Assembly: GCA_009925965.1 (NCBI GenBank)
Contig: RFPW01000003.1
Location: 1-30,673 of the forward strand
DNA: 30,673 nt
From: Betaproteobacteria bacterium
GTDB taxonomy: Bacteria; Pseudomonadota; Gammaproteobacteria; Burkholderiales; Burkholderiaceae_E
Direction: 5' to 3'
Below the pieces are notes generated by a model, which ran no database searches, had not been told where the DNA came from, and was given only the letters and a program-made list of their open reading frames with translations. Shown here one piece after another: positions 8,110-15,862 of this stretch (the first letter of the stretch is position 1; every line of letters starts with the position of its first letter). The translations under genes and the position numbers were made by a program.

Positions 8110-8996
8110 ATCAGGACTTGTCCCGCGATCTGCATTCAGGCGATCCGCATTCACGCGATCCGCACGCCATCAATGCGGATTTGCATTGTCATTCTTTTTA
8201 TTCTGATGGCACGCTGGCGCCTGCGGTCCTTGTCCAACGCGCCAAGGCCAATGGGGTCGACCTCATGGCGTTGACCGATCACGATGAGTTGGCTGGTCTG
8301 GCCGAGGCCGCCGAAGCTGCTGCCGATCTTGGCATTCGCTTCGTGCCGGGTGTCGAAGTTTCAGTCAGTTGGGGTGGCGAGACTTTGCATATCGTCGGGC
8401 TTGGGATTGACCCGGAATCCCCCGAGCTGGTCGCCGGTTTGGCGGGGGTTCGGTCGGGGCGTGATGCGCGTGCCCGCGAGATTGGTGAACAACTCGCCGC
8501 CGTGGGGCATGCGGGGGCCTATGAGGGCGCTGCGGCCATGGCTGGCAATGCTGGATTAGTCTCGCGCACGCATTTCGCACGCTGGCTGGTGGAACGTGGT
8601 GCCTGCGATGATGTGCGCGCGGTATTTCTGAAATACCTCGTGCCGGGGCGTCCAGGTTATGTGCCGCATCATTGGTCTCGGCTTTCCGAAGCGGTGAACT
8701 GGATCCGGGTAGCCGGTGGCGTCGCCGTTCTTGCGCACCCGGCACGCTATCGGATTGGGGAGTTGGCATTGACAACCCTGCTTGAAGAATTCCGGACTGT
8801 CGGTGGTACGGCGATTGAGGTTGCCAGCGGCAGTCACACTCGTGATCAGGTGCGTCGATTTGCGCGAATTGCAGCGGCTGAAGGATTTGAAGCCTCGCGA
8901 GGATCCGATTTTCACAGTCCGATCGAAAGCCACGCAGACCTGGGTTATGCGCCGGTTCTTCCCGATTCGGTGGTGCCGGTCTGGCACCGATGGTGA
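8106..8996 (+). CDS. rnm: PHP-domain 3',5'-nucleotide phosphatase / 5'-3' exoribonuclease (RNase AM type)
   Basis: This is a PHP-domain metallophosphoesterase of the YciV/TrpH (RNase AM) family, 296 residues. Family members remove 5' nucleotides from short RNA and hydrolyse 3',5'-bisphosphonucleosides. Metal-binding motifs are visible: ADLHCHSFYSDGT, LMALTDHDELAGL, FVPGVEVSVSW, VAVLAHPARY and the C-terminal ASRGSDFHSP. The ATG overlaps the hydrolase stop (ATGA) and is the only suitable start before the first metal motif. Its first 25 residues are an unusual extension built of three five-residue repeats containing D-[LP]-H-[SA]. YciO follows with a 7-base overlap, the same pairing seen near trp genes in enterobacteria. 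Confidence 0.92.
   Translation: MNQDLSRDLHSGDPHSRDPHAINADLHCHSFYSDGTLAPAVLVQRAKANGVDLMALTDHDELAGLAEAAEAAADLGIRFVPGVEVSVSWGGETLHIVGLGIDPESPELVAGLAGVRSGRDARAREIGEQLAAVGHAGAYEGAAAMAGNAGLVSRTHFARWLVERGACDDVRAVFLKYLVPGRPGYVPHHWSRLSEAVNWIRVAGGVAVLAHPARYRIGELALTTLLEEFRTVGGTAIEVASGSHTRDQVRRFARIAAAEGFEASRGSDFHSPIESHADLGYAPVLPDSVVPVWHRW
8125..8169 (+). repeat. Three 15-bp tandem repeats at the start of the PHP gene
   Basis: Units beginning GCGATC[CT]GCA at 8125, 8140 and 8155 are each 15 bases long and nearly identical. They encode the repeated D-[LP]-H element of the N-terminal extension, and the unit length keeps the frame. Confidence 0.85.
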
Positions 8997-9631
8997 GACT
9001 GATCGTTCATCCGGTCCAGCCGCAGAAACGCTTACTCGAACAAGCTGCGGTTCTACTTCGGGGCGGTGCGCTCGGGGTCATTGCCACCGATGCCGGCTAT
9101 GCGCTTGCGTGTCGGCTCGAGGATAAAGCGGCTGTCGATCGACTGCGGGCGATCCGTCAAATTGACGATCGACATCTCCTGACGCTTTTGTGTCGGGACC
9201 TGTCTGAACTTTCGCATTATGCGCAGGTCGATAATCAGCAGTATCGCTTTCTCAAGCGATGGACCCCAGGGACTTACACCTTTGTCCTGCCGGCCACGCG
9301 AGAAGTCCCGCGACGTCTGGCGCACCCATCGCGCAAGACTGTGGGCATGCGAGTACCCGACCATCCCGTTCCGCTCGGGCTGCTCGAAGCGCTGGGACAG
9401 CCGCTGCTGGCCTCGACCCTGCGGATGCCCAATGAAGACGAAACCCTTGCGGATCCGGACGACATTGAAGAACGCCTCGGTAAACGAGTCGACCTGATCA
9501 TCGACGCTGGTTGGTTGAGTTCCATCCCCACGACGATCGTCGACCTGACCGGTCCGAAGCCGTTGCTGCGGCGGGCTGGTCTGGGGTTCGATGCCATCGC
9601 CGGTGAAATTGAGCAGGCCGGGGTGTCCTGA
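8990..9631 (+). CDS. yciO: YciO-like threonylcarbamoyl-AMP synthase family protein (Sua5/YrdC fold)
   Basis: This 213-residue protein has the Sua5/YrdC/YciO fold, with GGALGVIATDAGYALAC near the N-terminus, then LTLLCRDLSELSHYA, the strand TPGTYTFVLPATREVPRRL, KTVGMRVPDHP and LASTLRMPNED. The CRDLSE and EVPRRLxHPxRKT blocks match the YciO branch rather than the essential TsaC. Its role is therefore RNA- or nucleotide-related and not firmly known; it may or may not make threonylcarbamoyl-AMP for tRNA t6A. The ATG overlaps the end of the PHP gene by 7 bases, implying translational coupling. Gap to trpS: 33 bases, with a possible promoter. Confidence 0.88.
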   Translation: MVRLIVHPVQPQKRLLEQAAVLLRGGALGVIATDAGYALACRLEDKAAVDRLRAIRQIDDRHLLTLLCRDLSELSHYAQVDNQQYRFLKRWTPGTYTFVLPATREVPRRLAHPSRKTVGMRVPDHPVPLGLLEALGQPLLASTLRMPNEDETLADPDDIEERLGKRVDLIIDAGWLSSIPTTIVDLTGPKPLLRRAGLGFDAIAGEIEQAGVS

Positions 9632-9649
9632 ACTGAGACGGAGCACGGG

Positions 9650-9655
9650 TAGAAT
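9650..9655 (+). promoter_or_regulatory. -10-like box just upstream of trpS
   Basis: A TAGAAT (5 of 6 matches to the sigma-70 -10 consensus) ends 9 bases before the trpS ATG at 9665. A transcription start 6-8 bases downstream would leave almost no leader. No Shine-Dalgarno sequence is near the ATG, and the -35 region (CTGAAC at 9628) is weak. Confidence 0.35.
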
Positions 9656-9664
9656 CGTGCGCTT

Positions 9665-10753
9665 ATGAACACCACTGCGGCCATTCTAGGCACTACCAAC
9701 ATGTCCGAGCGCGTCGTCTCGGGAATGCGCCCCACGGGCGCGTTGCATCTCGGTCACTATCACGGCGCGCTCAAGAACTGGGCACGATTGCAGACCTTGC
9801 ATCCCTGCTTTTTCTTCGTTGCCGACTGGCACGCGCTGACCACTCACTATGAGTCGCCGGGCGAGATCGGGCACAACGTTTGGGAGATGGTGATTGACTG
9901 GCTTGCCGGCGGAATTGATCCGGAGCAAGCGACTCTCTTTTTGCAATCACGCGTCCCCGAACACGCTGAACTGCATGTACTGCTCTCGATGGGTACACCG
10001 TTGGGATGGCTTGAAAGGGTACCGACCTATAAAGACCAGCAAGAAAAACTCGCTGATCGCGACCTCGCGACTTATGGGTTTTTGGGATACCCCTTGCTGC
10101 AGGCCGCTGACATCTTGATCTATCGGGCGGCTTGGGTGCCGGTCGGAGAAGATCAGGTGCCGCACATTGAACTCACGCGCGAGATCGCGCGGCGCTTTAA
10201 TCATCTCTATGGGCATGCCCCTGACCCCAAGGAGCAGGCGGCGGCGCGTAAGCGAGGCATCACGCTCGAGAACGCCCCGATCCTGAGTGAGCCTCAGGCG
10301 TTGCTGACCGAAGCCTCGCGATTGCCTGGCGTCGATGGCCAGAAGATGTCGAAGTCCTACGGGAATGCCATCGCAATGCGCGAGTCTCCCGAGTCGGTTA
10401 CTAAAAAAATTCGTACGATGCCGACTGACCCGGCGCGGGTTCGACGCACCGACCCGGGTGACCCCGAGCGTTGTCCGGTTTGGGCGCTTCATGGCGTTTA
10501 TTCGACTGAGAGCACTCAGGTATGGGTTCAGCAGGGTTGCCGGTCTGCCGGGATTGGTTGTATTGAATGTAAGCAACCGGTGATCGACGCCATCATTAGC
10601 GAGACTTCAGTCTTTATTGAGCGGTCTCGACCGTATCAGGAAGACCCGCGGCTTCTGCGCGACATTGTGGATGCTGGCTGTGACCGAGCACGCCTGATTG
10701 CGCGCGAAACCATGCGCGAGGTTCGGGATGCCATGGGGCTCGGTTACGCCTAA
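9665..10753 (+). CDS. trpS: Tryptophanyl-tRNA synthetase
   Basis: This class I aminoacyl-tRNA synthetase charges tRNA-Trp. The HIGH-type motif is HLGH (28-31) in MRPTGALHLGHYHGALKNW, and the KMSKS loop is at 227-231 followed by YGNAI. Between them are LFLQSRVPEHAELHVLLS, VPTYKDQ and GYPLLQAADILIYRA with VPVGEDQVPHIELTREIARRFN, all diagnostic of TrpS. It has 362 residues; the frame is intact to LGLGYA. A second in-frame ATG at 9701 would remove 12 residues and still leave the core. Neither start has a Shine-Dalgarno sequence. The trpS-dapA-bamC order matches Burkholderiales. Confidence 0.96.
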   Translation: MNTTAAILGTTNMSERVVSGMRPTGALHLGHYHGALKNWARLQTLHPCFFFVADWHALTTHYESPGEIGHNVWEMVIDWLAGGIDPEQATLFLQSRVPEHAELHVLLSMGTPLGWLERVPTYKDQQEKLADRDLATYGFLGYPLLQAADILIYRAAWVPVGEDQVPHIELTREIARRFNHLYGHAPDPKEQAAARKRGITLENAPILSEPQALLTEASRLPGVDGQKMSKSYGNAIAMRESPESVTKKIRTMPTDPARVRRTDPGDPERCPVWALHGVYSTESTQVWVQQGCRSAGIGCIECKQPVIDAIISETSVFIERSRPYQEDPRLLRDIVDAGCDRARLIARETMREVRDAMGLGYA

Positions 10754-10792
10754 TGTATTGTTTCATCAATGCTCCAACTCAGAGCGCTTCGA

Positions 10793-11686
10793 ATGGCCAA
10801 TAAATCTTTTGATGTCTTCGGTAGCATGGTCGCTATCGTTAGCCCAATGCACGAGGACGGATCGCTCGATCTCGAGGCCTATCGACGTCTGATCGACTGG
10901 CAGATCGAGAACGGTACCCAGGCCATCGTAGCGGTTGGTACGACCGGAGAGTCTCCAACCGTTGATGTGGACGAGCATGTCACCCTGATCAGGGTGGCGG
11001 TTGAACAGGCGGGCGGTCGTGTTCCCATCATTGCGGGCAGCGGCGCCAACTCCACGCGTGAAGCGATGGAGCTGACCTCGGCGGCGCATCAGGTCGGGGC
11101 TAATGCCACGCTGCAGGTTGTGCCCTATTACAACAAGCCCACCCAGGAGGGCTTGTATCGACATTTCGCAGCCGTTGCCGAAGCCGTCGATCTGCCGGTT
11201 ATTTTGTACAACGTACCCGGAAGAACGGTGGCCGATCTGGCCAATGACACCGTTGTTCGCCTGTCAGGAGTCCCCGGCGTTGTTGGCTTGAAGGACGCAA
11301 CCGGTGACCTGCCGCGCGCTGCGCTGTTGTTGCAGCGCGTACCCGCGCACTTCCGTCTTTACAGCGGTAATGACGATTCGGCACTCCCCTTTTTGCTTCA
11401 AGGTGGGCATGGAGTGATCTCTGTGACCGCGAACGTTGCGCCTGCCGCGATGTCGCGCCTCTGTGCCGCCGCGATCGCCGGGGATGTATTGACCGCTCGG
11501 GCAATTAACCGCGTGCTCCTTGGTCTGCATGATCAATTGTTTGTCGAGGCTAATCCCATCCCCGTCAAATGGGCGCTCGCGCAAACCGGCCGTATTTCGC
11601 CCGGATTGCGCTTGCCACTGACGCCCCTTTCCCCGACCTATCACGAGGCAGTCAGCGCAGCGATGCGGGCGGCCGGCGTGTTGTGA
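10793..11686 (+). CDS. dapA: 4-hydroxy-tetrahydrodipicolinate synthase
   Basis: DapA condenses pyruvate with aspartate semialdehyde in the lysine and meso-diaminopimelate pathway. Key parts are GTTGESPTVDVDEH (substrate loop), VPYYNKPTQEGLYRHF, Tyr139 in YNVPGRT with Arg144, and the Schiff-base lysine Lys167 in VGLKDATGD. The Tyr-Lys spacing of 28 equals that of the E. coli enzyme. I chose the ATG at 10793 (297 residues) because MANKSFDVFGSMVAIVSPM matches family N-termini. An ATG at 10769 adds 8 residues and has a TATTGT 7 bases upstream, so it cannot be excluded. The stop overlaps an ATG at 11686 by one base. Confidence 0.96.
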   Translation: MANKSFDVFGSMVAIVSPMHEDGSLDLEAYRRLIDWQIENGTQAIVAVGTTGESPTVDVDEHVTLIRVAVEQAGGRVPIIAGSGANSTREAMELTSAAHQVGANATLQVVPYYNKPTQEGLYRHFAAVAEAVDLPVILYNVPGRTVADLANDTVVRLSGVPGVVGLKDATGDLPRAALLLQRVPAHFRLYSGNDDSALPFLLQGGHGVISVTANVAPAAMSRLCAAAIAGDVLTARAINRVLLGLHDQLFVEANPIPVKWALAQTGRISPGLRLPLTPLSPTYHEAVSAAMRAAGVL

Positions 11687-11712
11687 TGTCGTCCCGAATT
11701 CAGGAATTCCGC

Positions 11713-12855
11713 ATGCGCTTGGTCGTTCAAATCGGGGCTGTTGGCCTCGTTCTGTTGGGAGGATGCAGTTCCATATCCAACATGTTGCCCGATCCGAAGG
11801 TCGACTACAGGTCATCCACGACCCGGCCCGAGGCCAAGCTTGAAGTGCCACCCGATCTCGTCTCGCCGCGCGGCGATGAGCGGTTTATGTTGCCTGAGCG
11901 GGTTTCCGGGGCCACGCTCTCGGGCTATGCACGCGAGCGCGCCGCTCGTGACCAACTCGCAGGAAGCGGCGGAGGCGCCCAGCGCGACGTCCTGCCGGAT
12001 GTGACGGGTTTGAAGATTGAGCGTGCCGGCACTATGCGGTGGCTCACGGTGAAGCGTCCCCCGGGGCCGCTCTGGCCGGTTTTGCGGACGTTCTGGCAAG
12101 AGTCAGGATTTACCCTCGCGGTTGATCAGCCGGCCATCGGGGTGATGGAAACCGAGTGGGCTGAAAACCGCGCCAAGATTCCTCAGGATTTCATTCGTTC
12201 AACGATTGGGAAAGTGTTCGACGGCATTTATTCAACGGGCGAGCGCGATCGCTTCCGTGTCCGACTTGAAGCAGTCGAGGGCGGGACTGAAATTCATCTG
12301 AGCCATCGTGGCATGGTTGAAGTTGCTGGTGAGAACAAGAATGGCTTTGTCTGGACTCAACGGCCCAGCGATCCAGAACTTGAGGCCGAATTCTTGCGTC
12401 GACTGATGGTTCGTCTGGGTAGTGACTCCAACCGCGCGACCGCCGACCTTGCGCCTAATTCGGGTTCGTTGGTCTTGCGGGCGAGGGCGCTTCCTGACGG
12501 TGCTGTTCAGGTGGACGAATCCTTCGACCGGGCCTGGCGTCGCGTGGGGCTGGCACTCGATCGAGCGGGTTTCACCGTTGAGGACCGTGATCGCTCCCGT
12601 GGCATTTACTTTGTTCGATACGTGGACCCGGCAACCGAATCTGGTTCCGCTCGGTCGCTCTTTGACCGGATCTTCAGCACGAATTCGGATCCAACGCCGC
12701 GTCGTTTCCGGATCGTTCTGCTGGCGTCAACAGTGGCTGGACAGCCTGCGACCGATATTCGAGTTCTTAATCGCGATGGAGGGGCAGTGGTTGAAGCAGC
12801 CGAACGTCCGGTTGCGACCCGGATCGCAAGTTTGTTGTTTGAACAGTTGAAATAA
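11713..12855 (+). CDS. bamC: Outer membrane protein assembly factor BamC (lipoprotein)
   Basis: BamC is a lipoprotein of the Bam complex that inserts beta-barrel proteins into the outer membrane. From the ATG at 11713 the protein has a short lipoprotein signal peptide (MRLVVQIGAVGLVLLGGC) with lipobox LGGC, then the BamC start DYRSSTTRPEAKLEVPPDL. Two helix-grip domains follow, the first with LTVKRPPGPLWPVLRTFWQE and ETEWAENRAKIPQDFIR, the second with DESFDRAWRRVGLALDRAGFTVEDRDRSRGIYFVRY. The 11713 start has an AGGAA 8 bases upstream; an ATG at 11686 would add 9 residues. Total 380 residues. The MBL gene follows 16 bases later. Confidence 0.93.
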   Translation: MRLVVQIGAVGLVLLGGCSSISNMLPDPKVDYRSSTTRPEAKLEVPPDLVSPRGDERFMLPERVSGATLSGYARERAARDQLAGSGGGAQRDVLPDVTGLKIERAGTMRWLTVKRPPGPLWPVLRTFWQESGFTLAVDQPAIGVMETEWAENRAKIPQDFIRSTIGKVFDGIYSTGERDRFRVRLEAVEGGTEIHLSHRGMVEVAGENKNGFVWTQRPSDPELEAEFLRRLMVRLGSDSNRATADLAPNSGSLVLRARALPDGAVQVDESFDRAWRRVGLALDRAGFTVEDRDRSRGIYFVRYVDPATESGSARSLFDRIFSTNSDPTPRRFRIVLLASTVAGQPATDIRVLNRDGGAVVEAAERPVATRIASLLFEQLK

Positions 12856-12871
12856 AAACCCCCGTCGTCGG

Positions 12872-13648
12872 GTGAGATTCGCCAGTCTGGGAAGCGGGAG
12901 CGCGGGTAACGCGCTCCTGATCGAGTCGATGATTGCCGGCAGGCCTCGGCGGGTGCTGATCGATTGCGGTTTTGGTCCGCGAGAACTCTCACGCCGCCTC
13001 GGTCGACTGGGTCTGACCCCTCAGGATCTGGATGCAATCCTCGTTACCCACGAGCACGGTGACCATGTCGGAGGAGTGCCTTCCCTGGCCCGGCGTGAGG
13101 CGCTGCCGGTATATCTCACCTGGGGCACCTACAGCGCACTCTCGGCGTCCGCGTTTGGTGATGCACCGATTCACCTGTTGGATGCACAGCATGGGTTCGA
13201 GGTGGCCGGATTCGGGGTGCGGCCGATCGCCGTGCCGCATGACGCCCGCGAACCCGTCCAGTTTGTGATTGAAGACGGGCACTCCAGGCTTGGGGTCCTG
13301 ACCGATCTCGGGCACGGAACGCCCCACATCACGCAGACTTTCAGTTGCTTGACCGCTTTGGTCCTGGAGTGCAACCACGACGAAGGGATGCTGCTCGCGG
13401 GTACCTATCCACCCTCGCTCAAACGGAGGATCGGTGGTCCGTACGGGCACCTTTCTAACGTGGCGGCCGCTTCAATCCTGTCGAGCCTGGACCGATCCAG
13501 ACTGACCTGCGTGGTTGCGGCGCATTTAAGCGAGCAGAATAATCGTCCTGAGTTGGCCGCCAACGCATTATTGGGTCAAGGCGGAATCGATCAATCGCTT
13601 TTGATGATTGCCGACCAGGAGGCTGGCTTCGATTGGTGTGCGGGTTAA
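12872..13648 (+). CDS. Metallo-beta-lactamase-fold hydrolase (YycJ/WalJ-like)
   Basis: This is a cytoplasmic MBL-fold metalloprotein of 258 residues. The N-terminus RFASLGSGSAGNALLIE is the YycJ-family signature. The metal motif is THEHGDHVGG (His60, His62, Asp64, His65), followed by VPHDAREPVQF, VLTDLGHGT, LECNHDEGML and HLSEQNN. YycJ-like proteins are thought to be DNA exonucleases, but the substrate here is unproven. The start is a GTG, chosen because the family motif begins immediately after it; no Shine-Dalgarno sequence is seen. It is the last gene of the plus-strand run and ends 14 bases before the terminator hairpin. Confidence 0.9.
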   Translation: MRFASLGSGSAGNALLIESMIAGRPRRVLIDCGFGPRELSRRLGRLGLTPQDLDAILVTHEHGDHVGGVPSLARREALPVYLTWGTYSALSASAFGDAPIHLLDAQHGFEVAGFGVRPIAVPHDAREPVQFVIEDGHSRLGVLTDLGHGTPHITQTFSCLTALVLECNHDEGMLLAGTYPPSLKRRIGGPYGHLSNVAAASILSSLDRSRLTCVVAAHLSEQNNRPELAANALLGQGGIDQSLLMIADQEAGFDWCAG

Positions 13649-13662
13649 AACCGCCCGCACAT

Positions 13663-13694
13663 AAAAAAACCGGCGCTCAAGGCGCCGGTTTTTT
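13663..13694. terminator. Bidirectional intrinsic terminator
   Basis: A perfect 7-bp stem CCGGCGC/GCGCCGG (13670-13676 and 13682-13688) with a 5-base loop is flanked by seven A on the left and six T on the right. The A-T flanks also pair, extending the stem. It can end transcription of the MBL gene on the plus strand and of the lipoprotein gene on the minus strand, whose stop lies at 13712. Confidence 0.92.
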
Positions 13695-13711
13695 CAAGCC
13701 AGAAAGAAGGA

Positions 13712-13927
13712 TTACTTCTTCTCGTCTTTCTTTTCTTCCGCAGGTGCTGCAGGAGCGGCTGGGGCTGCAGGCGCTGCCTCAGCAGCAGGTGCTGCGGGGG
13801 CGGCTGGTGCGGGATCAGCGGCTGGTGCTGGTGCAGCAGCAGGTGCTGGTGCAGGCGCTTCTTCTTTCTTGCCACAGGCAGCAAGTGCCAAAGCGAGCAG
13901 CGAGGCGGCGAGGATTTGCTTGGTCAT
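13712..13927 (-). CDS. Small Ala/Pro-rich lipoprotein
   Basis: This 71-residue protein has a clear lipoprotein signal MTKQILAASLLALALAAC with lipobox LAAC, Cys18 being lipidated. A GKKEE segment follows, then about 40 residues of Ala/Pro repeats (PAPAAAPAP type) and a charged EEKKDEKK tail. Glycine at +2 favours outer-membrane sorting. The Ala/Pro stretch would be an extended spacer, and the charged tail could contact peptidoglycan or another anionic surface; that is inference. Small lipoproteins of this kind occur in Burkholderiales without a known function. AGGA lies 9 bases upstream of the ATG. The gene stands alone between its promoter region and the bidirectional terminator. Confidence 0.82.
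   Translation of the reverse strand: MTKQILAASLLALALAACGKKEEAPAPAPAAAPAPAADPAPAAPAAPAAEAAPAAPAAPAAPAEEKKDEKK
13739..13858. repeat. Low-complexity Ala/Pro coding repeat
   Basis: Plus-strand GCAGGTGCTG- and GCGGCTGGTG-like units recur through this stretch and encode the Ala/Pro linker of the lipoprotein on the minus strand. The units vary, so this is a degenerate tandem array. Confidence 0.7.
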
Positions 13928-13983
13928 GATCTTAAGTCCTATTGCTTCGAGTTGGAACCCGATGGAATTTATTGGGGCAATAC

Positions 13984-14012
13984 GTTATCCCAGACCAAAA
14001 TTCTATCAGCAA
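13984..14012 (-). promoter_or_regulatory. Possible promoter of the small lipoprotein gene
   Basis: On the minus strand TTGCTG (14012-14007) and GATAAC (13989-13984) are 17 bases apart and resemble sigma-70 -35 and -10 boxes. They would give a leader of about 50 bases before the ATG at 13927, which has a Shine-Dalgarno AGGA. A TAGAAT at 14005-14000 is an alternative -10. The rest of the 168-base gap 13928-14095 shows nothing else I recognise. Confidence 0.35.
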
Positions 14013-14095
14013 CTTCCCTGATTTCCGCACTTTCGTGGCGCATGCCCCACAAAGCTTGGTCTCAGGAACACAAAACCAGTGGCGAGAATGAATCT

Positions 14096-15340
14096 TTAGT
14101 CTGTATCTAGTTGAGCGGGTGTGACGAGCATCCACCCAGCCAGATACCAGGAGTAAACGCGCTCCGTAATCAATTCGTTGACAAGGATTCTTGCGGACTG
14201 GCTTGGAGTCCAGGCGCGTTGGTCCGCCAGCAGGCGGAGTGCGCGATCGGGCTTCACCGGATCGACTTCACCGTTGACAAATAAGTGGCGTTCGTCATAA
14301 AGCATCCGCGTCCGTCGATCCAGTGCGACACCGTGTCGCGATGCGAATTGAACGAATCGCTTTTGTGAAAGAGGGCGGCCCGGGGGGTCAAAAAAGATGT
14401 GCGCTTTCGGTTCACTCAGGTGCCGTCCAATAAACCCGTCGAGTGTCGCCAATCGGGTTCGCTCATCGGTACGCCAAGCCTCGACCCATTGGTGAAGCGT
14501 CTTTCGCAGATCCATAGGGATCTGCGCCGGATGCGCGGTTGGTTCACGTTTAGGGTCGCGGAATCGGTCATCCCTTGAGGTTCCCGTTAAATCCGCCGAA
14601 AGCTCAGCCTGATCGCCCAGCCACGCGCTCAAAAACTCATGTCGCGAGGGCGTTCGAAAACCGATCGACCAAGTGGTGCACGCATCCAGGGCGACGCCGT
14701 CATGCCCCCAACCGGGTGGCACGTACAACATATCGCCAGGCCCCAGATCGTAGATTTCAGTTGGCTCCCAATTCTGCAAGATCCGCAACGGCAATCCCTC
14801 CACCCACTGTGGCCGCGGCGCAGGGCCAATTCCCCAACGTCGGTTGCCTGTGGCTTGCACCAGAAACACGTCATAGGAATCAACATGAGGACCCACGCCG
14901 CCGCCAGCCGTTGCAAAACTGATCATGACGTCATCCAGCCTGGCATCTGGAATGAAGCGAAAACGTTGCAGGATTTTGTGGGCCGCGTCTTCGACTAAAT
15001 CCATTCCCTGAACGAGTACAGTCCAGTTGCGGCGGCGGCTTGAGGGCAGGGCGTCAAACGGTCCGAATTCAACCGACCATCGTCGCGTCGCCTGGCCACG
15101 CTGGCTAACCAATCGCGATTCAACCGCGTCGCTTGCGGCATGCTCAAACAGACGCTCGGGTGGCACCATCACCGTGGCCAGCATCTCAGGAATAGCCGAT
15201 CTGACCAGCAAGGGCTTACGCTGCCAGTGGCGCTGCAGGAATTGCTCTACACTCAATTCACCCAACAAGCCCTGAACTGGGCTGCTGGCAAGGGGCTTGG
15301 GATTCATCCCGGCTGTTTTTGGGGTGGAACCTTTTTTCAT
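14096..15340 (-). CDS. roxA: Cupin/JmjC 2-oxoglutarate oxygenase, ribosomal protein uL16 hydroxylase-like (RoxA/YcfD)
   Basis: This is a cytoplasmic Fe(II)/2-oxoglutarate oxygenase; E. coli YcfD/RoxA hydroxylates an arginine of ribosomal protein uL16. The protein has 414 residues from 15340. It shows the N-terminal FLQRHWQRKPLLVRSAIP block, the iron ligands His152 and Asp154 in GPHVDSYDVFLVQATGNRRW, the distal His213 in LYVPPGWGHDGVA, and a C-terminal dimerisation and winged-helix region. A second ATG at 15307 (403 residues, starting MNPKPLASSPVQG) fits family N-termini as well or better. The start is only 6 bases from the divergent FKBP start, or 39 bases with the shorter form. Confidence 0.9.
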   Translation of the reverse strand: MKKGSTPKTAGMNPKPLASSPVQGLLGELSVEQFLQRHWQRKPLLVRSAIPEMLATVMVPPERLFEHAASDAVESRLVSQRGQATRRWSVEFGPFDALPSSRRRNWTVLVQGMDLVEDAAHKILQRFRFIPDARLDDVMISFATAGGGVGPHVDSYDVFLVQATGNRRWGIGPAPRPQWVEGLPLRILQNWEPTEIYDLGPGDMLYVPPGWGHDGVALDACTTWSIGFRTPSRHEFLSAWLGDQAELSADLTGTSRDDRFRDPKREPTAHPAQIPMDLRKTLHQWVEAWRTDERTRLATLDGFIGRHLSEPKAHIFFDPPGRPLSQKRFVQFASRHGVALDRRTRMLYDERHLFVNGEVDPVKPDRALRLLADQRAWTPSQSARILVNELITERVYSWYLAGWMLVTPAQLDTD

Positions 15341-15346
15341 GACGAT

Positions 15347-15862
15347 ATGGTGATTGAAAACGGCTGTTGGGTCACGTTGCGTTATCGCCTGTTTGACCTA
15401 CAGGGCGAGCAGGTTGAGGATCGGCCTCGAGAATTGCGTTACCTGCACGGTGGCTATGGCTTCGTGTTTGCCGGCGTCGAGGCGGCATTGGCCGGGCAAT
15501 CGGCGGGCAGTTCCCTGTCGATCGTTCTTGAACCCGAGGATCATTTCGGGGACTACGATGCCAACCTGATCGAACTCGTACCCGTTGATCAGCTCCCGGA
15601 GCAGATCGAAGTTGGCATGAGTCTGGACGCGCTGCCGGGTACCGCCGATGGCGGCGACCATGACTTGGATGATGACCCGCCGGAGATGTCAGAAGATGAT
15701 CGGGTCTGGACCATTACCGACATCGCTGATGGCGTGGCTGTTTTAGACGCTAACCATCCGCTGGCGGGACTGGCATTGCGCTTCGAAATCGAAGTCATCG
15801 AGGTTGAACTGGCGTCAGAAGACGAGATCGAGGTCGAACGTCAGCTATCTTCATTCTCCTAG
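15347..15862 (+). CDS. FKBP-type peptidyl-prolyl isomerase (SlyD-like)
   Basis: This 171-residue FKBP-type prolyl isomerase/chaperone begins MVIENGCWVTLRYRLFD. The FKBP core includes YLHGGYGFVFAGVEAALAGQSAGSS and LEPEDHFGDYDANLIELVPVDQLP, the place where SlyD proteins carry the insert-in-flap chaperone domain, followed by NHPLAGLALRFEIEVIEV. The usual metal-binding His-rich tail of SlyD is absent; instead an acidic stretch (DHDLDDDPPEMSEDD) lies within the flap domain and the tail is acidic. I chose the ATG at 15347 because the conserved N-terminal strand starts right there; no Shine-Dalgarno sequence is visible. Its 3' end overlaps the mutS stop by 12 bases on the other strand. Confidence 0.9.
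   Translation: MVIENGCWVTLRYRLFDLQGEQVEDRPRELRYLHGGYGFVFAGVEAALAGQSAGSSLSIVLEPEDHFGDYDANLIELVPVDQLPEQIEVGMSLDALPGTADGGDHDLDDDPPEMSEDDRVWTITDIADGVAVLDANHPLAGLALRFEIEVIEVELASEDEIEVERQLSSFS

Noticed and set aside
11569..11712. Upstream extension of the bamC frame into dapA
   Set aside because: The lipoprotein signal peptide with lipobox begins at 11713, where there is also an AGGAA ribosome-binding site.
13739..13858. Repeat-rich stretch as a possible CRISPR array
   Set aside because: The units are short, degenerate and coding (Ala/Pro linker), with no spacers of uniform length and no cas genes.
15140..15346. Upstream extension of the FKBP frame to 15140
   Set aside because: The added residues overlap the cupin gene on the other strand and resemble no FKBP; the conserved first strand begins at 15347.
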